A DNA stretch of 20,858 bases from CAYLJJ01 sp964384025 (GCA_964384025.1 CAYLJJ010000099.1:1-20858); one strand, 5' to 3'. Positions 7,268 through 16,228 are shown, counted from the first letter of the stretch. The notes: generated from the sequence alone by a model not told the origin. Numbers and translations: made by a program.

Positions 7268-8031
7268 GCGCTGATCTCGGGAGCTGGACCCGCAGCCTCA
7301 ATGAGGAGGATCTCATCAAGCTTCTAGACGCGGCGCAGGCTGGCGAAGCTCTGAGCTGCTGGGAGGAGCGCGGTGATGAGCTGCTCCCTCAGCCCAGCCG
7401 CAAGCGCCGCTGGGAGCTGATCAAGGGGGTGAGAGCGCGGCTCTTGGATCTTAGGGGGGAAGAGATTCAGGACAGCCGTTTTTTGCGCCTCTTTCAGGAG
7501 GGGGCCTCAGATCGACGCCATAGCCTCCTCTATGGGCGCCTCCTCTATGAGCATCCCTGGATTCTACGGAGCCTTAAGGCTCTATTGCAGCCTCGCTTAG
7601 AGCGCAGCGAGGCTCCCCTGGCTCCCCGTGACGCGGCCCTGATCCCCCCTGAAGCTTGGCTCGCCTTTGTTCAGGAGAATATCAAGCCCGACAGTGGCCC
7701 CTCTTCGATCAAGAAGACCCCAAGCAGCATACGAAAGCATCTCATCAAGCTGGGGGTCCTTGAAGAGCAGGTTCAGACAGGAGAGGGGTTTCAGGTCCGG
7801 CGTGGAGAGCCGGAGCCTCTCGCCTTTGGCTGGCTCCTCGCCTTTGAGATGCAGAAGCGGGGGCTCAAAGAGGCTCAACTCTTCTGGATGTTGAGGAGCT
7901 CTCAGGCTGCGCGGCTCTTTCTGATTCACCCCGCCTATGGAGAGCGCTGCTTAGAGGCAGCGATAGGCGCAGGGCTCCTGCGGCGAGGCTACCTCGCGGG
8001 CCACGCTCGTTTTCACCCCGGAGATCTATAA
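7264..8031 (+). CDS. probable BrxA-like (DUF1819) BREX protein
   Basis: This is a 255-residue soluble, helical protein. The layout resembles BrxA/DUF1819, a small helical BREX protein. An early helix reads RRWELIKGVRARLLDL. It is followed by RFLRLFQEGASDRRHSLLYG, comparable to the 'LLxxGxxxxQRxLLWLA' block, and a long helical stretch ending LLQPRLERS. Later comes SSIKKTPSSIRKHLIKLGVL, comparable to the 'STRKKLRQVLFRMLREAGL' winged-helix block, and then IHPAYGERCLEAAIGAGLLR. The match is by pattern only, without a decisive motif. The start is GTG at 7264, overlapping the previous stop by four bases, and pglW begins three bases after its stop. This position strongly supports a role in the same system. 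If it is not BrxA, it is an unrecognised helical partner of PglW. Confidence 0.6.
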   Translation: MSADLGSWTRSLNEEDLIKLLDAAQAGEALSCWEERGDELLPQPSRKRRWELIKGVRARLLDLRGEEIQDSRFLRLFQEGASDRRHSLLYGRLLYEHPWILRSLKALLQPRLERSEAPLAPRDAALIPPEAWLAFVQENIKPDSGPSSIKKTPSSIRKHLIKLGVLEEQVQTGEGFQVRRGEPEPLAFGWLLAFEMQKRGLKEAQLFWMLRSSQAARLFLIHPAYGERCLEAAIGAGLLRRGYLAGHARFHPGDL

Positions 8032-8034
8032 GAG

Positions 8035-11000
8035 ATGCCCGCCCAACATCGAGCGATCGGCCCCCTTCACCCCAACGAGCGTCGAGGGCTTCAAGCTGTG
8101 CTTGAGGGCCTGCCCTCCAGCTATATCGTCTACTCCAACGTAGAGATGCCCACGGGACGGGGCGGTCAGACCTTTGAACATGATCTCCTGATCCTAACGC
8201 CCTTTATGGTCTTCACGGTGGAGATGAAGTCCTGGGGAGGGCGCATCAGCGGCAATCGAGACCGCTGGCGACTTGAGGGGGGCAGCTTGATCCAGTCTCC
8301 TATCCCGCTCAGCCAACTCAAGGCGCGGGTGTTGGCGACGCAGCTGCGACAACGCGATCATCGCCTCCGTAGGGTTTGGGTGCAGGCCCTCATCTTTGTC
8401 ACAGGGCTTGACGCCCGCTTAGATCTCAGCTCCGACTATGCGGAGCTGACCTGCACCCTGAATGAGATCATCCCCGCCTTGACGACCCCCTCTCTCTGGG
8501 GCCAGGGCGGGCGGCGACTGAGCCATCAGCAGAGCCGCGCCATCCTTGAGGTCTTTGGTGATGGCCGCGCCGCTCAGCTCAGCAGACTGATCGGCCCCTT
8601 TAAGCTCTTAGAGCGGCTTGAAGAGGAGGAGGGGAGCCCCTATACAGCTTGGAGGGCTGAACGCTATGGAGAGGCGCGTCGAGTTCATATCTATGAACTG
8701 AGCGGAGATGATGAAAAGCTCCGCCAACGCCGCCGCGCCCTGGCCAAGCAGGAGACGCGACTCCAAGAGCGCCTCCGAGGCGGGCCAGATCTCCTGACCT
8801 ATCGAGAGGTGGATCAGATCTTAGAGCCTCAGGAGCTGCACCTCCTCTCCTTTGAGGACAGCGCCCCGCTCCTGCCCTTGCCGAGTTGGCTCCAGCGTCA
8901 TCAACCCAGCGCTCAGGAGCGGCTCATCGTCGCTGCGCGGATCTGTCGCGCCCTTCTCTGGATACACCGCCAAGAGATCCTCCATCGCCGCCTCTCTCCT
9001 GAGGCGGTGCTGCTTTCCGATGATCCCTGCCCCAAGGAGCTGAAGCTCTGTGCCCTGAACTTGGCGAGAATGCTCTCAGCTCGCGCCTCTACCTTGACTC
9101 GAAGCCGACAGCGCCTCCCCTATATGAGCTGCCTCGCCCCTGAGTTTCTGCGCAGCGCCGAGGCCAGCAAGCGCAGCGACCGCTTCTCTCTGGGCGCGAC
9201 CCTCTTTGAGCTGTTCCAGGGTCATCCCCTCTTTGAGCGCCCCGAAGAGGTCCTGAGCCCCTACCGTCTGCCACCGCTCCAGATCGACGGCCTCCCCGCT
9301 CCTGAGAGCATCAACCTCCTGCTCACTGGCTTGTTGAGCCCCGATCCCATGCTCCGCCCCTCGCTGAGCGAGGCCCTGGAGATCTTGGAGGCGGAGGCGC
9401 TGCCCCAAGAGGCTCCTGCTCGGCGTGTGCTGGTCCCAGGAGAGATCATCTGTCGCGTCTATGAGCTTCAGCGACACCTGGGGATTGGCGCCACCAGCAG
9501 CAACTGGTTACTGCGCCATCGCATGGATGGCCGCCTATTGGTGGCCAAGATCCTCCCCGCTGAGCAGCTGGAGGCCCTGGCTCTGGAGACGGAGGTCCTA
9601 CGGAGCGTCACGCAGCCCAATCTGCCGCGCTATCACAGCCAGGAGCCCTTTGAGGGGGGCTCCATTCTCCTCTTAGAGTATGCCGAGGGTCTGGATGGAC
9701 GCAGCTGGGTGGAGGCGGGTCAGCCGCTCGGCCTTGCCCAACTCTTGACCTTAGGACGCGGCCTCTTCGCTGCCCTTGGCGCGCTTCACCAACAGGGTTG
9801 GCTGCATCGGGATGTGAAGCCTGAGAACTTGCTGATCCGCGCCTCAGATGCCTGGCCGACCCTCATCGATCTGGGCCTCGCTCGCGCCCCTGGTGAGGGG
9901 GAGCTGAGCTTGGGGAGCGTCGCCTATAAAGATCCTCAGCTCTTTGAACAGGGGCGTTGGGAGGTCCGCGATGATCTCTTCGCCGCTTGGCTCTGCCTCG
10001 CTGAGATCTTAACTGGCCTGCACCCTTTCCATGGTCGCGCTGAGCTGGGTGAGCGACCGGAGCTTGAGGCCGAGGCGCTCCCAGAGGGGTTGGGCAGGGC
10101 ACAGCGGGCGGCCCTCTACGCCCTGCTTCAACGCTCCTTAGATCCAGACCCCTCTGCGCGACCGCAGAGCGCCCTTGAGGCTGGCGAAGCTTTAGAGGAG
10201 GCCCTGACGCGCCCTGTCGCGCTCCAAGAGGAGAGTTCGAGCCCAGAGCCCTCCATCGAAGCCACAGCGCAGCCGCTCCAGAGCCTGATGGAGTTTGATG
10301 AGGCGCTGCGTCAACAGCTTGGGCAGGGCTACACCGCCCTTAACCGTGCTTTTGGCCTCCAGGGACAAGCGCCTCAAGGCAAGCCACCTCCCCTTGAGCC
10401 GCTCCGTGAAGAGGGTGGGGCTGGAGCGGAGCTGATGGAGTTGATGGAGGAGGCTCTGCCTCCCTGCGGCTTCAGCAGCTTGGAGGCCGCCGCCGAGGCG
10501 ATGAGCCTGCGCCTGCCGATCGAAGAGGGGCTTTCAGCGCTGGGCTACAGCCGCCTCGCCGCTGCGCTCCTCCAAGATCAAACCAAGCCTGAGCTGCTGA
10601 TTCGACCCCCTTGGACTCTGGAGAAGATTGAGCAGCTCAGCGAGACGCTCAGGGCGCGAGCGAGCTGGCCGCCGCTGCCCCGCGCCGAGGCCCTTGAGCT
10701 GCTGATGGAGCGCGCCGCCGAGCTGGAGATGCGCCACAGCCTGCGACTCTGGGGAGCCGGCGGAGAGGGCCTACTGCGCGCCTGCTTGGAGCGTTGTCCT
10801 GAGATCAGGAGTGGCCCCTCTGAGGCTCTGTTCACCCCCCCTGTCTCCTTCAGCGAGGCTTTCAGCGCCCTACACCCTCAACCTGAAGCGGGTCAGCGTT
10901 GGAGCGCCATCAAGGCCCGGCTCAGCCATAGCTTTGGAGAGATCCAGATCCCAGACGACCTGGAACACGCCTTAGAGGCTCAGGGTTGGCGGCTGGAGGT

Positions 11001-11622
11001 GGGAGCGCTGCGGCCCTTGAGGCGGGAGGAGCCCAGCCCCGAGGTGAAGATCCTCCTTGATGAGGATCTCCCTCAGCGTCAGATGAGCGAAGATGGCAGC
11101 CTGAATCTCAGCAGCCTCTTGGAGAGCCTCCCCCAAGGAGGTTTTCGAGTGCTGGCCTTGCCTCCAGGGCGCCACCACCTCCTCTCAGAGCGAATTGGAG
11201 CGGCTCTACTGGCTGATCTGGGCGCTGAGCGGCTGCGCCAGATCGACATCGATAGAGTCCTTATTGAGGGGCTGCGAGCCGCTGATCTCTGGGAGGATGC
11301 CCTCTTCTTTGAGCAGGAGGAGGAGCCGAGCTGGGGCTGGGCCGAGGAGGAGCTGATCGAGGCTCTGGAGGCGGCGATCTTAGAGGGAGCGCGGCAGGGG
11401 ATATTGAGCCTGTTGATCCGCCCCTCACTCCTGGGCAGCTTGGGGCTGATGGATTGGCTCTCAGGCTTCTATGAGCGCGCTCGTGGGGGCCGCTATGGCC
11501 TCATCGTCTTGGCCCTGCCGGGCGGCGCCTATGAGGGCCGCTTGCGCCTTAATGAGCGCCACCCCCTGCCCTATACCCCTGATATGGCCGCCGTGGTGAT
11601 TCGGGAGGAGGGGTGGCTTTGA
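8035..11622 (+). CDS. pglW: BREX type 2 serine/threonine kinase PglW (NERD + pseudokinase + kinase)
   Basis: This is a 1195-residue cytoplasmic protein. Residues about 10-125 are a NERD (nuclease-related) domain with the D50...E63-M-K65 core in FEHDLLIL and FTVEMKSWGGRISGN. Residues about 260-455 are a degenerate kinase: HRD became HRR (317-319), the KPEN and DFG motifs are lost, but APE (368-370) remains, so it should be a pseudokinase. Residues about 468-720 are a kinase with intact catalytic residues: G-loop GIGATSS, K505, HRDVKPEN (591-598), D612-L-G, then RDDLFAAWLCLAEILTG. The C-terminus, ending YTPDMAAVVIREEGWL, resembles the end of known PglW proteins. PglW is the kinase of the Streptomyces phage growth limitation (Pgl/BREX-2) system. 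It follows the BrxA-like gene by three bases. A 706-base segment, unusually, separates it from pglX. Confidence 0.88.
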   Translation: MPAQHRAIGPLHPNERRGLQAVLEGLPSSYIVYSNVEMPTGRGGQTFEHDLLILTPFMVFTVEMKSWGGRISGNRDRWRLEGGSLIQSPIPLSQLKARVLATQLRQRDHRLRRVWVQALIFVTGLDARLDLSSDYAELTCTLNEIIPALTTPSLWGQGGRRLSHQQSRAILEVFGDGRAAQLSRLIGPFKLLERLEEEEGSPYTAWRAERYGEARRVHIYELSGDDEKLRQRRRALAKQETRLQERLRGGPDLLTYREVDQILEPQELHLLSFEDSAPLLPLPSWLQRHQPSAQERLIVAARICRALLWIHRQEILHRRLSPEAVLLSDDPCPKELKLCALNLARMLSARASTLTRSRQRLPYMSCLAPEFLRSAEASKRSDRFSLGATLFELFQGHPLFERPEEVLSPYRLPPLQIDGLPAPESINLLLTGLLSPDPMLRPSLSEALEILEAEALPQEAPARRVLVPGEIICRVYELQRHLGIGATSSNWLLRHRMDGRLLVAKILPAEQLEALALETEVLRSVTQPNLPRYHSQEPFEGGSILLLEYAEGLDGRSWVEAGQPLGLAQLLTLGRGLFAALGALHQQGWLHRDVKPENLLIRASDAWPTLIDLGLARAPGEGELSLGSVAYKDPQLFEQGRWEVRDDLFAAWLCLAEILTGLHPFHGRAELGERPELEAEALPEGLGRAQRAALYALLQRSLDPDPSARPQSALEAGEALEEALTRPVALQEESSSPEPSIEATAQPLQSLMEFDEALRQQLGQGYTALNRAFGLQGQAPQGKPPPLEPLREEGGAGAELMELMEEALPPCGFSSLEAAAEAMSLRLPIEEGLSALGYSRLAAALLQDQTKPELLIRPPWTLEKIEQLSETLRARASWPPLPRAEALELLMERAAELEMRHSLRLWGAGGEGLLRACLERCPEIRSGPSEALFTPPVSFSEAFSALHPQPEAGQRWSAIKARLSHSFGEIQIPDDLEHALEAQGWRLEVGALRPLRREEPSPEVKILLDEDLPQRQMSEDGSLNLSSLLESLPQGGFRVLALPPGRHHLLSERIGAALLADLGAERLRQIDIDRVLIEGLRAADLWEDALFFEQEEEPSWGWAEEELIEALEAAILEGARQGILSLLIRPSLLGSLGLMDWLSGFYERARGGRYGLIVLALPGGAYEGRLRLNERHPLPYTPDMAAVVIREEGWL

Positions 11623-11648
11623 AAGGGTACAGTTGATCACATGACCGT

Positions 11649-11893
11649 TTACCAAGAGCGCAGTCGCATCGGAAGAATTGGGGTTGAGAGTCCCATCGAG
11701 GAAGCAATATATATCAGACGCTCTCTTAGGAATGGCCATGCCTGATGTCCAGCGACTCTCTGCCCAAACTCTTTAATCTCCTCTATTGCGATTGGAACGG
11801 ATGTGCATTTGAAACATCAAGACGTTCAGCTCTAACATCTACGCAATCGATGCCTTCCAGGGCCACAATCTTAATGATTTCTTGGATGTTCAT
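11649..11893 (-). pseudogene. possible SecB-like chaperone remnant
   Basis: From ATG at 11893 the minus strand reads MNIQEIIKIVALEGIDCVDV, then RAERLDVSNAHPFQSQ and a stop at 11783. In another frame, overlapping the end of the first, it continues VPIAIEEIKEFGQRVAGHQA, then WPFLRERLIYIASSMGLSTP and stops at 11651. The second part resembles the C-terminal region of SecB and SecB-like chaperones, which have a 'hydrophobic-WPY-REx...tsrMGlpplxlP' pattern. The first part could be the N-terminal strand. At about 80 codons in total the middle of a roughly 150-residue SecB-like protein would be missing, so this would be a decayed gene with a frameshift and a deletion. The identification is from pattern memory only. 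The alternative is unrelated spurious frames. Confidence 0.35.
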
Positions 11894-11965
11894 CTGAAAA
11901 GGCGCTGGCGTGTCCAGCCATCAGCCGGACCTTTTCGTGATATTTCACGAGCATTATGTTGACTG

Positions 11966-12238
11966 TTAAACACTTGCACATACTGGATCATCAACCAGCT
12001 TTCTTTCATCAATAAGCGTATACAATTCCCGAAAATTGCGATGCTCACGATACCAATTCTTGAATACCCAGCCCTTTTGAGTCCCTCGCAACTCTCTTGC
12101 GGTTGGAGAGCGAAACTTTAGTGAACCTTCATTCGGGATATATAACATCCTGCCATGGAACTTCGATGAACGCTGATATTTCCTGTGGTTTGCCATCGTG
12201 AAGCCCAATGAATGAGACAGTGCGATGCGAGATCCCAA
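11966..12238 (-). CDS. small basic protein of unknown function
   Basis: The frame is open from a TTG at 12238. The more likely start is ATG at 12196, giving 76 residues that begin MANHRKYQRSSKFHGRMLY. The C-terminal half is aromatic and basic (RGTQKGWVFKNWYREHRNF, then LYTLIDERKLVDDP). No family is recognised and no ribosome binding site is obvious. It lies 72 bases upstream of the possible SecB-like remnant and in the same direction. In toxin-antitoxin-chaperone loci an antitoxin with an aromatic C-terminal addiction segment precedes the chaperone gene. That role is possible here but speculative. It may also be non-coding. Confidence 0.35.
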   Translation of the reverse strand: MGSRIALSHSLGFTMANHRKYQRSSKFHGRMLYIPNEGSLKFRSPTARELRGTQKGWVFKNWYREHRNFRELYTLIDERKLVDDPVCASV

Positions 12239-12315
12239 CTCGGCACGGATGTTAAAGAGCTTTCACGAGCCTATCAAGTTGCTTGAATTGCCCTTAAAGT
12301 CTACAAAAACTATGG

Positions 12316-12322
12316 CAGGAGA
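12316..12322 (+). promoter_or_regulatory. ribosome binding site of pglX
   Basis: The sequence CAGGAGAGAGACG precedes ATG at 12329, giving AGGAGAG at suitable spacing and fixing the pglX start. The separate signal fits pglX being translated independently of pglW. Confidence 0.55.
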
Positions 12323-12328
12323 GAGACG

Positions 12329-15300
12329 ATGAAGGCTGAGAGCTACGAAGCGCTGTTGAAGGCGCTGCAAGGTTTGGAGAAGCAGATCGCAGCGCAGGGG
12401 ATCAAGCGAGGGCGGGGGCCACTTAAAGCTTGGCTCAAGGCGCAGCATCAGGCGGCGGAGACGGGGGGCGGTCAGGCGGAGTTCCTCAAGATGGTGGCGG
12501 GGCGCTCCGCAGTACAGCTGATTTTGCGGCTGCTCTACACCCGCGCTCTAGAAGATCTGGGGCTCTTAGAGCCGATCCGCATTCGAGGACAGCGGGGCCT
12601 GCGGCTCTTTCGGGATCTGGCCCCCAGCTTGGGGATTCGAGAGTACTTTCAGTGGATCTTCCGCGACTTGGCGACCGACTTCCCCGCCCTCTTCAGCCCC
12701 AGAGAGGATGAGTTACCCCTCCCCGATGAGCCTCTCTGCCAAGCTCTATGGGATCTATGGCATCTGGAGGATGGCTGTGGCAACCTCTGCTATGACTGGT
12801 CTGAGGGTGAGTTTGAGAGCCGTTTTCTTGGGGACCTCTATCAAGATCTCGATCAGGATGTTCGCAAGCGCTATGCCCTGCTTCAGACCCCCGACTTTAT
12901 CGAACATTACATCCTTGACCACACCCTCACGCCCGCGATGGCCGCCTTTGATCCCGCCACACTCTGGGCGCGGGGAGAGCGGTTTCGGCTGATCGATCCC
13001 ACCTGCGGCAGTGGGCACTTCCTGATCGGGGGTTTCCATCGCTTGGCGGACTACTGGGAGGCTCGCGATTTAGAACCCTGGGAGGCCGCTGTCCGCGCCT
13101 TAGAGAGCATCTGGGGCTGTGACATCAATCCTCACGCGGTCTATATCGCTCATTTTCGTCTGACCCTAGAGGTGATGCAGCGTACCCAGGTGAGGGATCT
13201 CAGCCGCCTCGCCTCCCTGCCGATCCACCTGCGCGCCCTGGACTCCCTGATCCCCTGGGAGGGGCGTCGGGGGCAGCATCAGCTCTTTGGAGAGGCCCGC
13301 CTGCTGGAGTACTCCACCGCCAAGGAGCGCGCGCTCAACGCTGAGTTTTTAAACCACCATTTTCATGCAGTGGTGGGCAACCCGCCTTACATCACCCCCA
13401 AAGATCCCCGTAAGCGGGATGATTATCGTGCGTTTTGGCCAGAGTCAGCCACTGGAGGCTATGGCCTCACCGCCCCCTTTGTTGAGCGCCTCTTTGATCT
13501 GGGCTGTAAGGGTGGCTTTATGGGGCAGATCACCGGCAACGCCTTTATGAAGCGTAGCTTTGGGCGCGCTCTGATCGGCAAGGTGCTGCCCCGCTGGGAT
13601 CTAACAGATATCATCGACACCAGCGGAGCCTATATCCCTGGGCATGGTACTCCAACCGTGATCCTCTTTGGGCGTTGCCAACCACCCGTTGATGAGCAGA
13701 TCCGGGTGTTGGGGGGGAAGCGCGGGGAGCCTAAGAGCCCTAAGATAGCCGCTGAGGGCAAGGTCTGGAGGGCGATCGTCGAGGCGGGGAATGAGCCGAA
13801 TGATAGTGATCCCTTTATTACGGTGAGTCAGTATCCCCGTCAGATGTTTGGAGAGCATCCCTGGAATTTAAATGGGGGTGGGGCTCCTGAACTGCAAGAA
13901 GCATTACAGCGATCTTTTAATTTGCTAAATCAAAATGCTGACGATTTTGGATATTCGTTTCAAACAAACTGTGATCCAGTCTTCTTAATTTCAAATGAAC
14001 AGTTTAAAAGGAGTCCTTTAGAAAAAGTAAAACATGCAATATCTGTGTGTATTGGAGAAGCAATCCGAGATTTCACAATAAACGACCTAGGTCTTGTTTT
14101 GTTTCCTTATGGCGATGATTCTGACTCTATCAAAAGCTATATTTGGAAATTTCGCGAAACACTTTCTTCAAGGAAAACATTTAGTGGAGGAACCTATAAA
14201 TCAGATGGCAAAAAATGGTGGGAATGGCATCAATTTTCAAATTCAAAGCACAATGTTCCATATCGAATCACCTTCGCCTTCGTCTCAACTCATAATCATT
14301 TTGTCTTAGACCGAGGCGGAAAAGTCTTTAAACAGACCGCCCCAGTCATCAAGCTCCCTCCTGAAGCCTCGTTGGATGACCACCTTGACCTCTTAGGCCT
14401 GCTCAACAGCAGCACCCTGGGCTTCTGGATGAGGCAGGTATTTCATGGAAAACATATGGGAGATGGAGGTTCGGCCCATGCTGACCCTGCTTATCAAAGA
14501 TTCGAATACGACTCAACCAAACTAAAAAAAGCCCCCATCAGCAGCCAAGATCGCCCAGAGCGTATCGCGCTCGCGAAAACCCTTGATCGAATCGCCCAGG
14601 AGCGCGCCACCTGCCTCCCAGCGGCGATCCTCGCGGGGGAGTGGAGCCCTGAGGACCTTAACACACAGCTAGAGGAGGCCCGCGCCCAACACCAACAGCT
14701 TACAAACCAGATGGTCGCGCTCCAAGAAGAGTTAGACTGGCTCGCCTATGGCAGCTATGACCTGCTCAAGAGCCATCAGACCCGTGGCCCCCAGGAGATC
14801 GAGCCTCTGAGCCCTGGCCACCGCCCCTTTGAGATTCTTTTAGCGCGCCACAACGCCTGCTGCGAGCCAGAGGAGCGCAGCGCCTGGTTTAAGCGCCATG
14901 GCCACGCCGAAGTACAGGCGATCCCAGAACACTATAACGCCGAGACCCAAGCGCTCATCCAAGCTCGCTTAGATCTCATCGCCGCCCACTCCGAGATCCG
15001 CCTGCTCGAGCAGCCGCAGTTTAAGCGACGTTGGCAGCTCCCTGACCTGGACGCAGAGACTCAAAAGGCCGCCGCCAGCTGGCTCCTGGATCGCCTTGAA
15101 GACCTCTTTGCGCCTGAGGGGGAGCTTGAGGAGCCCCAAGCCTACTCGCTTGAAGAGGTGGTCAACGCCTGGAAGCGCGATCCCAAGGTGTTGAGCATCG
15201 CCGCGCTCCATGAACAGACCCTTAACTTTGACCTACACCTCCTGGCTGAGCGCCTGCTGCGTGAGAACGCCCTGCCCGACAACCCCTATCGCCTCTACAC

Positions 15301-16051
15301 CCCCAAGGGGATCATCAAGCTGCGAGCTTGGCAGGAGGTCTGGAGGCTCCAAGATCGAGAGGACGCTGGAGAGACGCTCAAAATCGAGCCCCCGCCCAAG
15401 TTTGGCCGGGCTGACTTTCAACGGGGGCCGGGCTACTCCCTTCGGGGCAAGCTCAACGTGCCTCGTGAGCGCTTTGTCCTCTTCGCGGACCTCTTTCCCA
15501 ACCGCTATGGCTGGAACGGCTGGCGAGACCTACAACGCAGCTTAGCGCAGCTCAACGCCTACACCCTGGCTGAGGATGATCCCCTTGATCCCTTGAGCGA
15601 GCCCAGCAGCGCGGATCCTCGACGCTGCGGCGTCAGCTTGCCACTCTGGGAGAGCCTACCCGATCTGCGACGCTGGGGCGGTGAGGAGGCTGATCCCGAT
15701 GAGCTGCAGAGCTTCGCCCAGGAGATTTGCGGACAGACTGAGTGTCCCTGTGATCTCCTTAAGCCCTGGATGGAGTGGCGTGATGGCAAGCGGCAGGTGA
15801 TGGAGGCAGAGGGGGAGAGGCGCAAAGAGGCGACAGTAACGGAGCGAGATGAGTTAATCCGCCTGTTCAATCAGCTCAGCCCTCAACTCAGCCTCCTTGA
15901 TTCCAAGCCTAAGCCCATCCCCCTCACGACGCTCAAGAAGGGCTGGACCGGCCACCCCAACCGCCTAGAGCTGGTCCTGGATGACCTCCTGGCTGATGGC
16001 CGCTTGATCGTTAAGGGAAGCGGCGCGCGGCGAAAGTATCTGCTCGATTGA
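12329..16051 (+). CDS. pglX: BREX type 2 adenine-specific DNA methyltransferase PglX
   Basis: This 1240-residue N6-adenine methyltransferase would mark self DNA. A helical N-terminus (1-180) precedes the SAM-binding motif DPTCGSGHF (223-231), a helix with WGCDINPHAVYIAHFRL (263-279), and the catalytic NPPY (351-354). A recognition region follows (about 480-760), then a long C-terminal part. GRADFQRG...YSLRGKLNVPRERFVLF and YGWNGWRDLQ in that part are characteristic of PglX from BREX type 2. The recognition region contains an AT-rich block at about 13862-14335 (residues ~512-669) with codon use unlike the rest. That block ends in PYRITFAFVSTHNHFVLDRG, so the frame is intact and the gene is probably functional. 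No PglY or PglZ gene follows before the CRISPR array. Confidence 0.9.
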   Translation: MKAESYEALLKALQGLEKQIAAQGIKRGRGPLKAWLKAQHQAAETGGGQAEFLKMVAGRSAVQLILRLLYTRALEDLGLLEPIRIRGQRGLRLFRDLAPSLGIREYFQWIFRDLATDFPALFSPREDELPLPDEPLCQALWDLWHLEDGCGNLCYDWSEGEFESRFLGDLYQDLDQDVRKRYALLQTPDFIEHYILDHTLTPAMAAFDPATLWARGERFRLIDPTCGSGHFLIGGFHRLADYWEARDLEPWEAAVRALESIWGCDINPHAVYIAHFRLTLEVMQRTQVRDLSRLASLPIHLRALDSLIPWEGRRGQHQLFGEARLLEYSTAKERALNAEFLNHHFHAVVGNPPYITPKDPRKRDDYRAFWPESATGGYGLTAPFVERLFDLGCKGGFMGQITGNAFMKRSFGRALIGKVLPRWDLTDIIDTSGAYIPGHGTPTVILFGRCQPPVDEQIRVLGGKRGEPKSPKIAAEGKVWRAIVEAGNEPNDSDPFITVSQYPRQMFGEHPWNLNGGGAPELQEALQRSFNLLNQNADDFGYSFQTNCDPVFLISNEQFKRSPLEKVKHAISVCIGEAIRDFTINDLGLVLFPYGDDSDSIKSYIWKFRETLSSRKTFSGGTYKSDGKKWWEWHQFSNSKHNVPYRITFAFVSTHNHFVLDRGGKVFKQTAPVIKLPPEASLDDHLDLLGLLNSSTLGFWMRQVFHGKHMGDGGSAHADPAYQRFEYDSTKLKKAPISSQDRPERIALAKTLDRIAQERATCLPAAILAGEWSPEDLNTQLEEARAQHQQLTNQMVALQEELDWLAYGSYDLLKSHQTRGPQEIEPLSPGHRPFEILLARHNACCEPEERSAWFKRHGHAEVQAIPEHYNAETQALIQARLDLIAAHSEIRLLEQPQFKRRWQLPDLDAETQKAAASWLLDRLEDLFAPEGELEEPQAYSLEEVVNAWKRDPKVLSIAALHEQTLNFDLHLLAERLLRENALPDNPYRLYTPKGIIKLRAWQEVWRLQDREDAGETLKIEPPPKFGRADFQRGPGYSLRGKLNVPRERFVLFADLFPNRYGWNGWRDLQRSLAQLNAYTLAEDDPLDPLSEPSSADPRRCGVSLPLWESLPDLRRWGGEEADPDELQSFAQEICGQTECPCDLLKPWMEWRDGKRQVMEAEGERRKEATVTERDELIRLFNQLSPQLSLLDSKPKPIPLTTLKKGWTGHPNRLELVLDDLLADGRLIVKGSGARRKYLLD
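13862..14335 (+). other. AT-rich recognition-domain block inside pglX
   Basis: GC drops sharply in this part of the gene. By hand count, 13921-13980 has 20 G/C of 60, against 40 of 60 at 12961-13020. The reading frame is unbroken. The position, after NPPY and before the conserved C-terminal region, is where such methyltransferases recognise their target. A weaker AT-rich patch follows at about 14435-14535. This looks like replacement of the recognition domain by recombination with a low-GC donor. Confidence 0.7.
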
Positions 16052-16228
16052 GACAGCGCTCAGTCTAATCCACAAGCGCTCGTTATAGGCAGGCCATCAG
16101 ATAACCCCGATATCAACAGCCACGCTAAAAGAACCACCTGAGCAATTTAAAAAGTCCTGATTCCCATCCTAGAATTGCTCTGCCTATGCAAATTCAGGGA
16201 GAGGATAAGGATAAAATCTGCGGTTACC

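Larger units (their letters stand above)
11623..12328. other. lower-GC segment between pglW and pglX
   Basis: No intact plus-strand gene is present. The segment contains minus-strand remnants at 11649-11893 and 11966-12238 and ends in the ribosome binding site of pglX. Its composition is clearly more AT-rich than the flanking genes. The opposite orientation of its contents suggests an insertion that separated pglW from pglX. Confidence 0.55.

Noticed and set aside
11461..11739. Minus-strand frame overlapping the end of pglW
   Set aside because: Mostly antisense to pglW; the informative part of this region is in another frame.
16052..16228. Short inverted AGAC/GTCT segments just after pglX
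   Set aside because: Too short and without a T-tract to call a terminator; nothing else is visible in this stretch.
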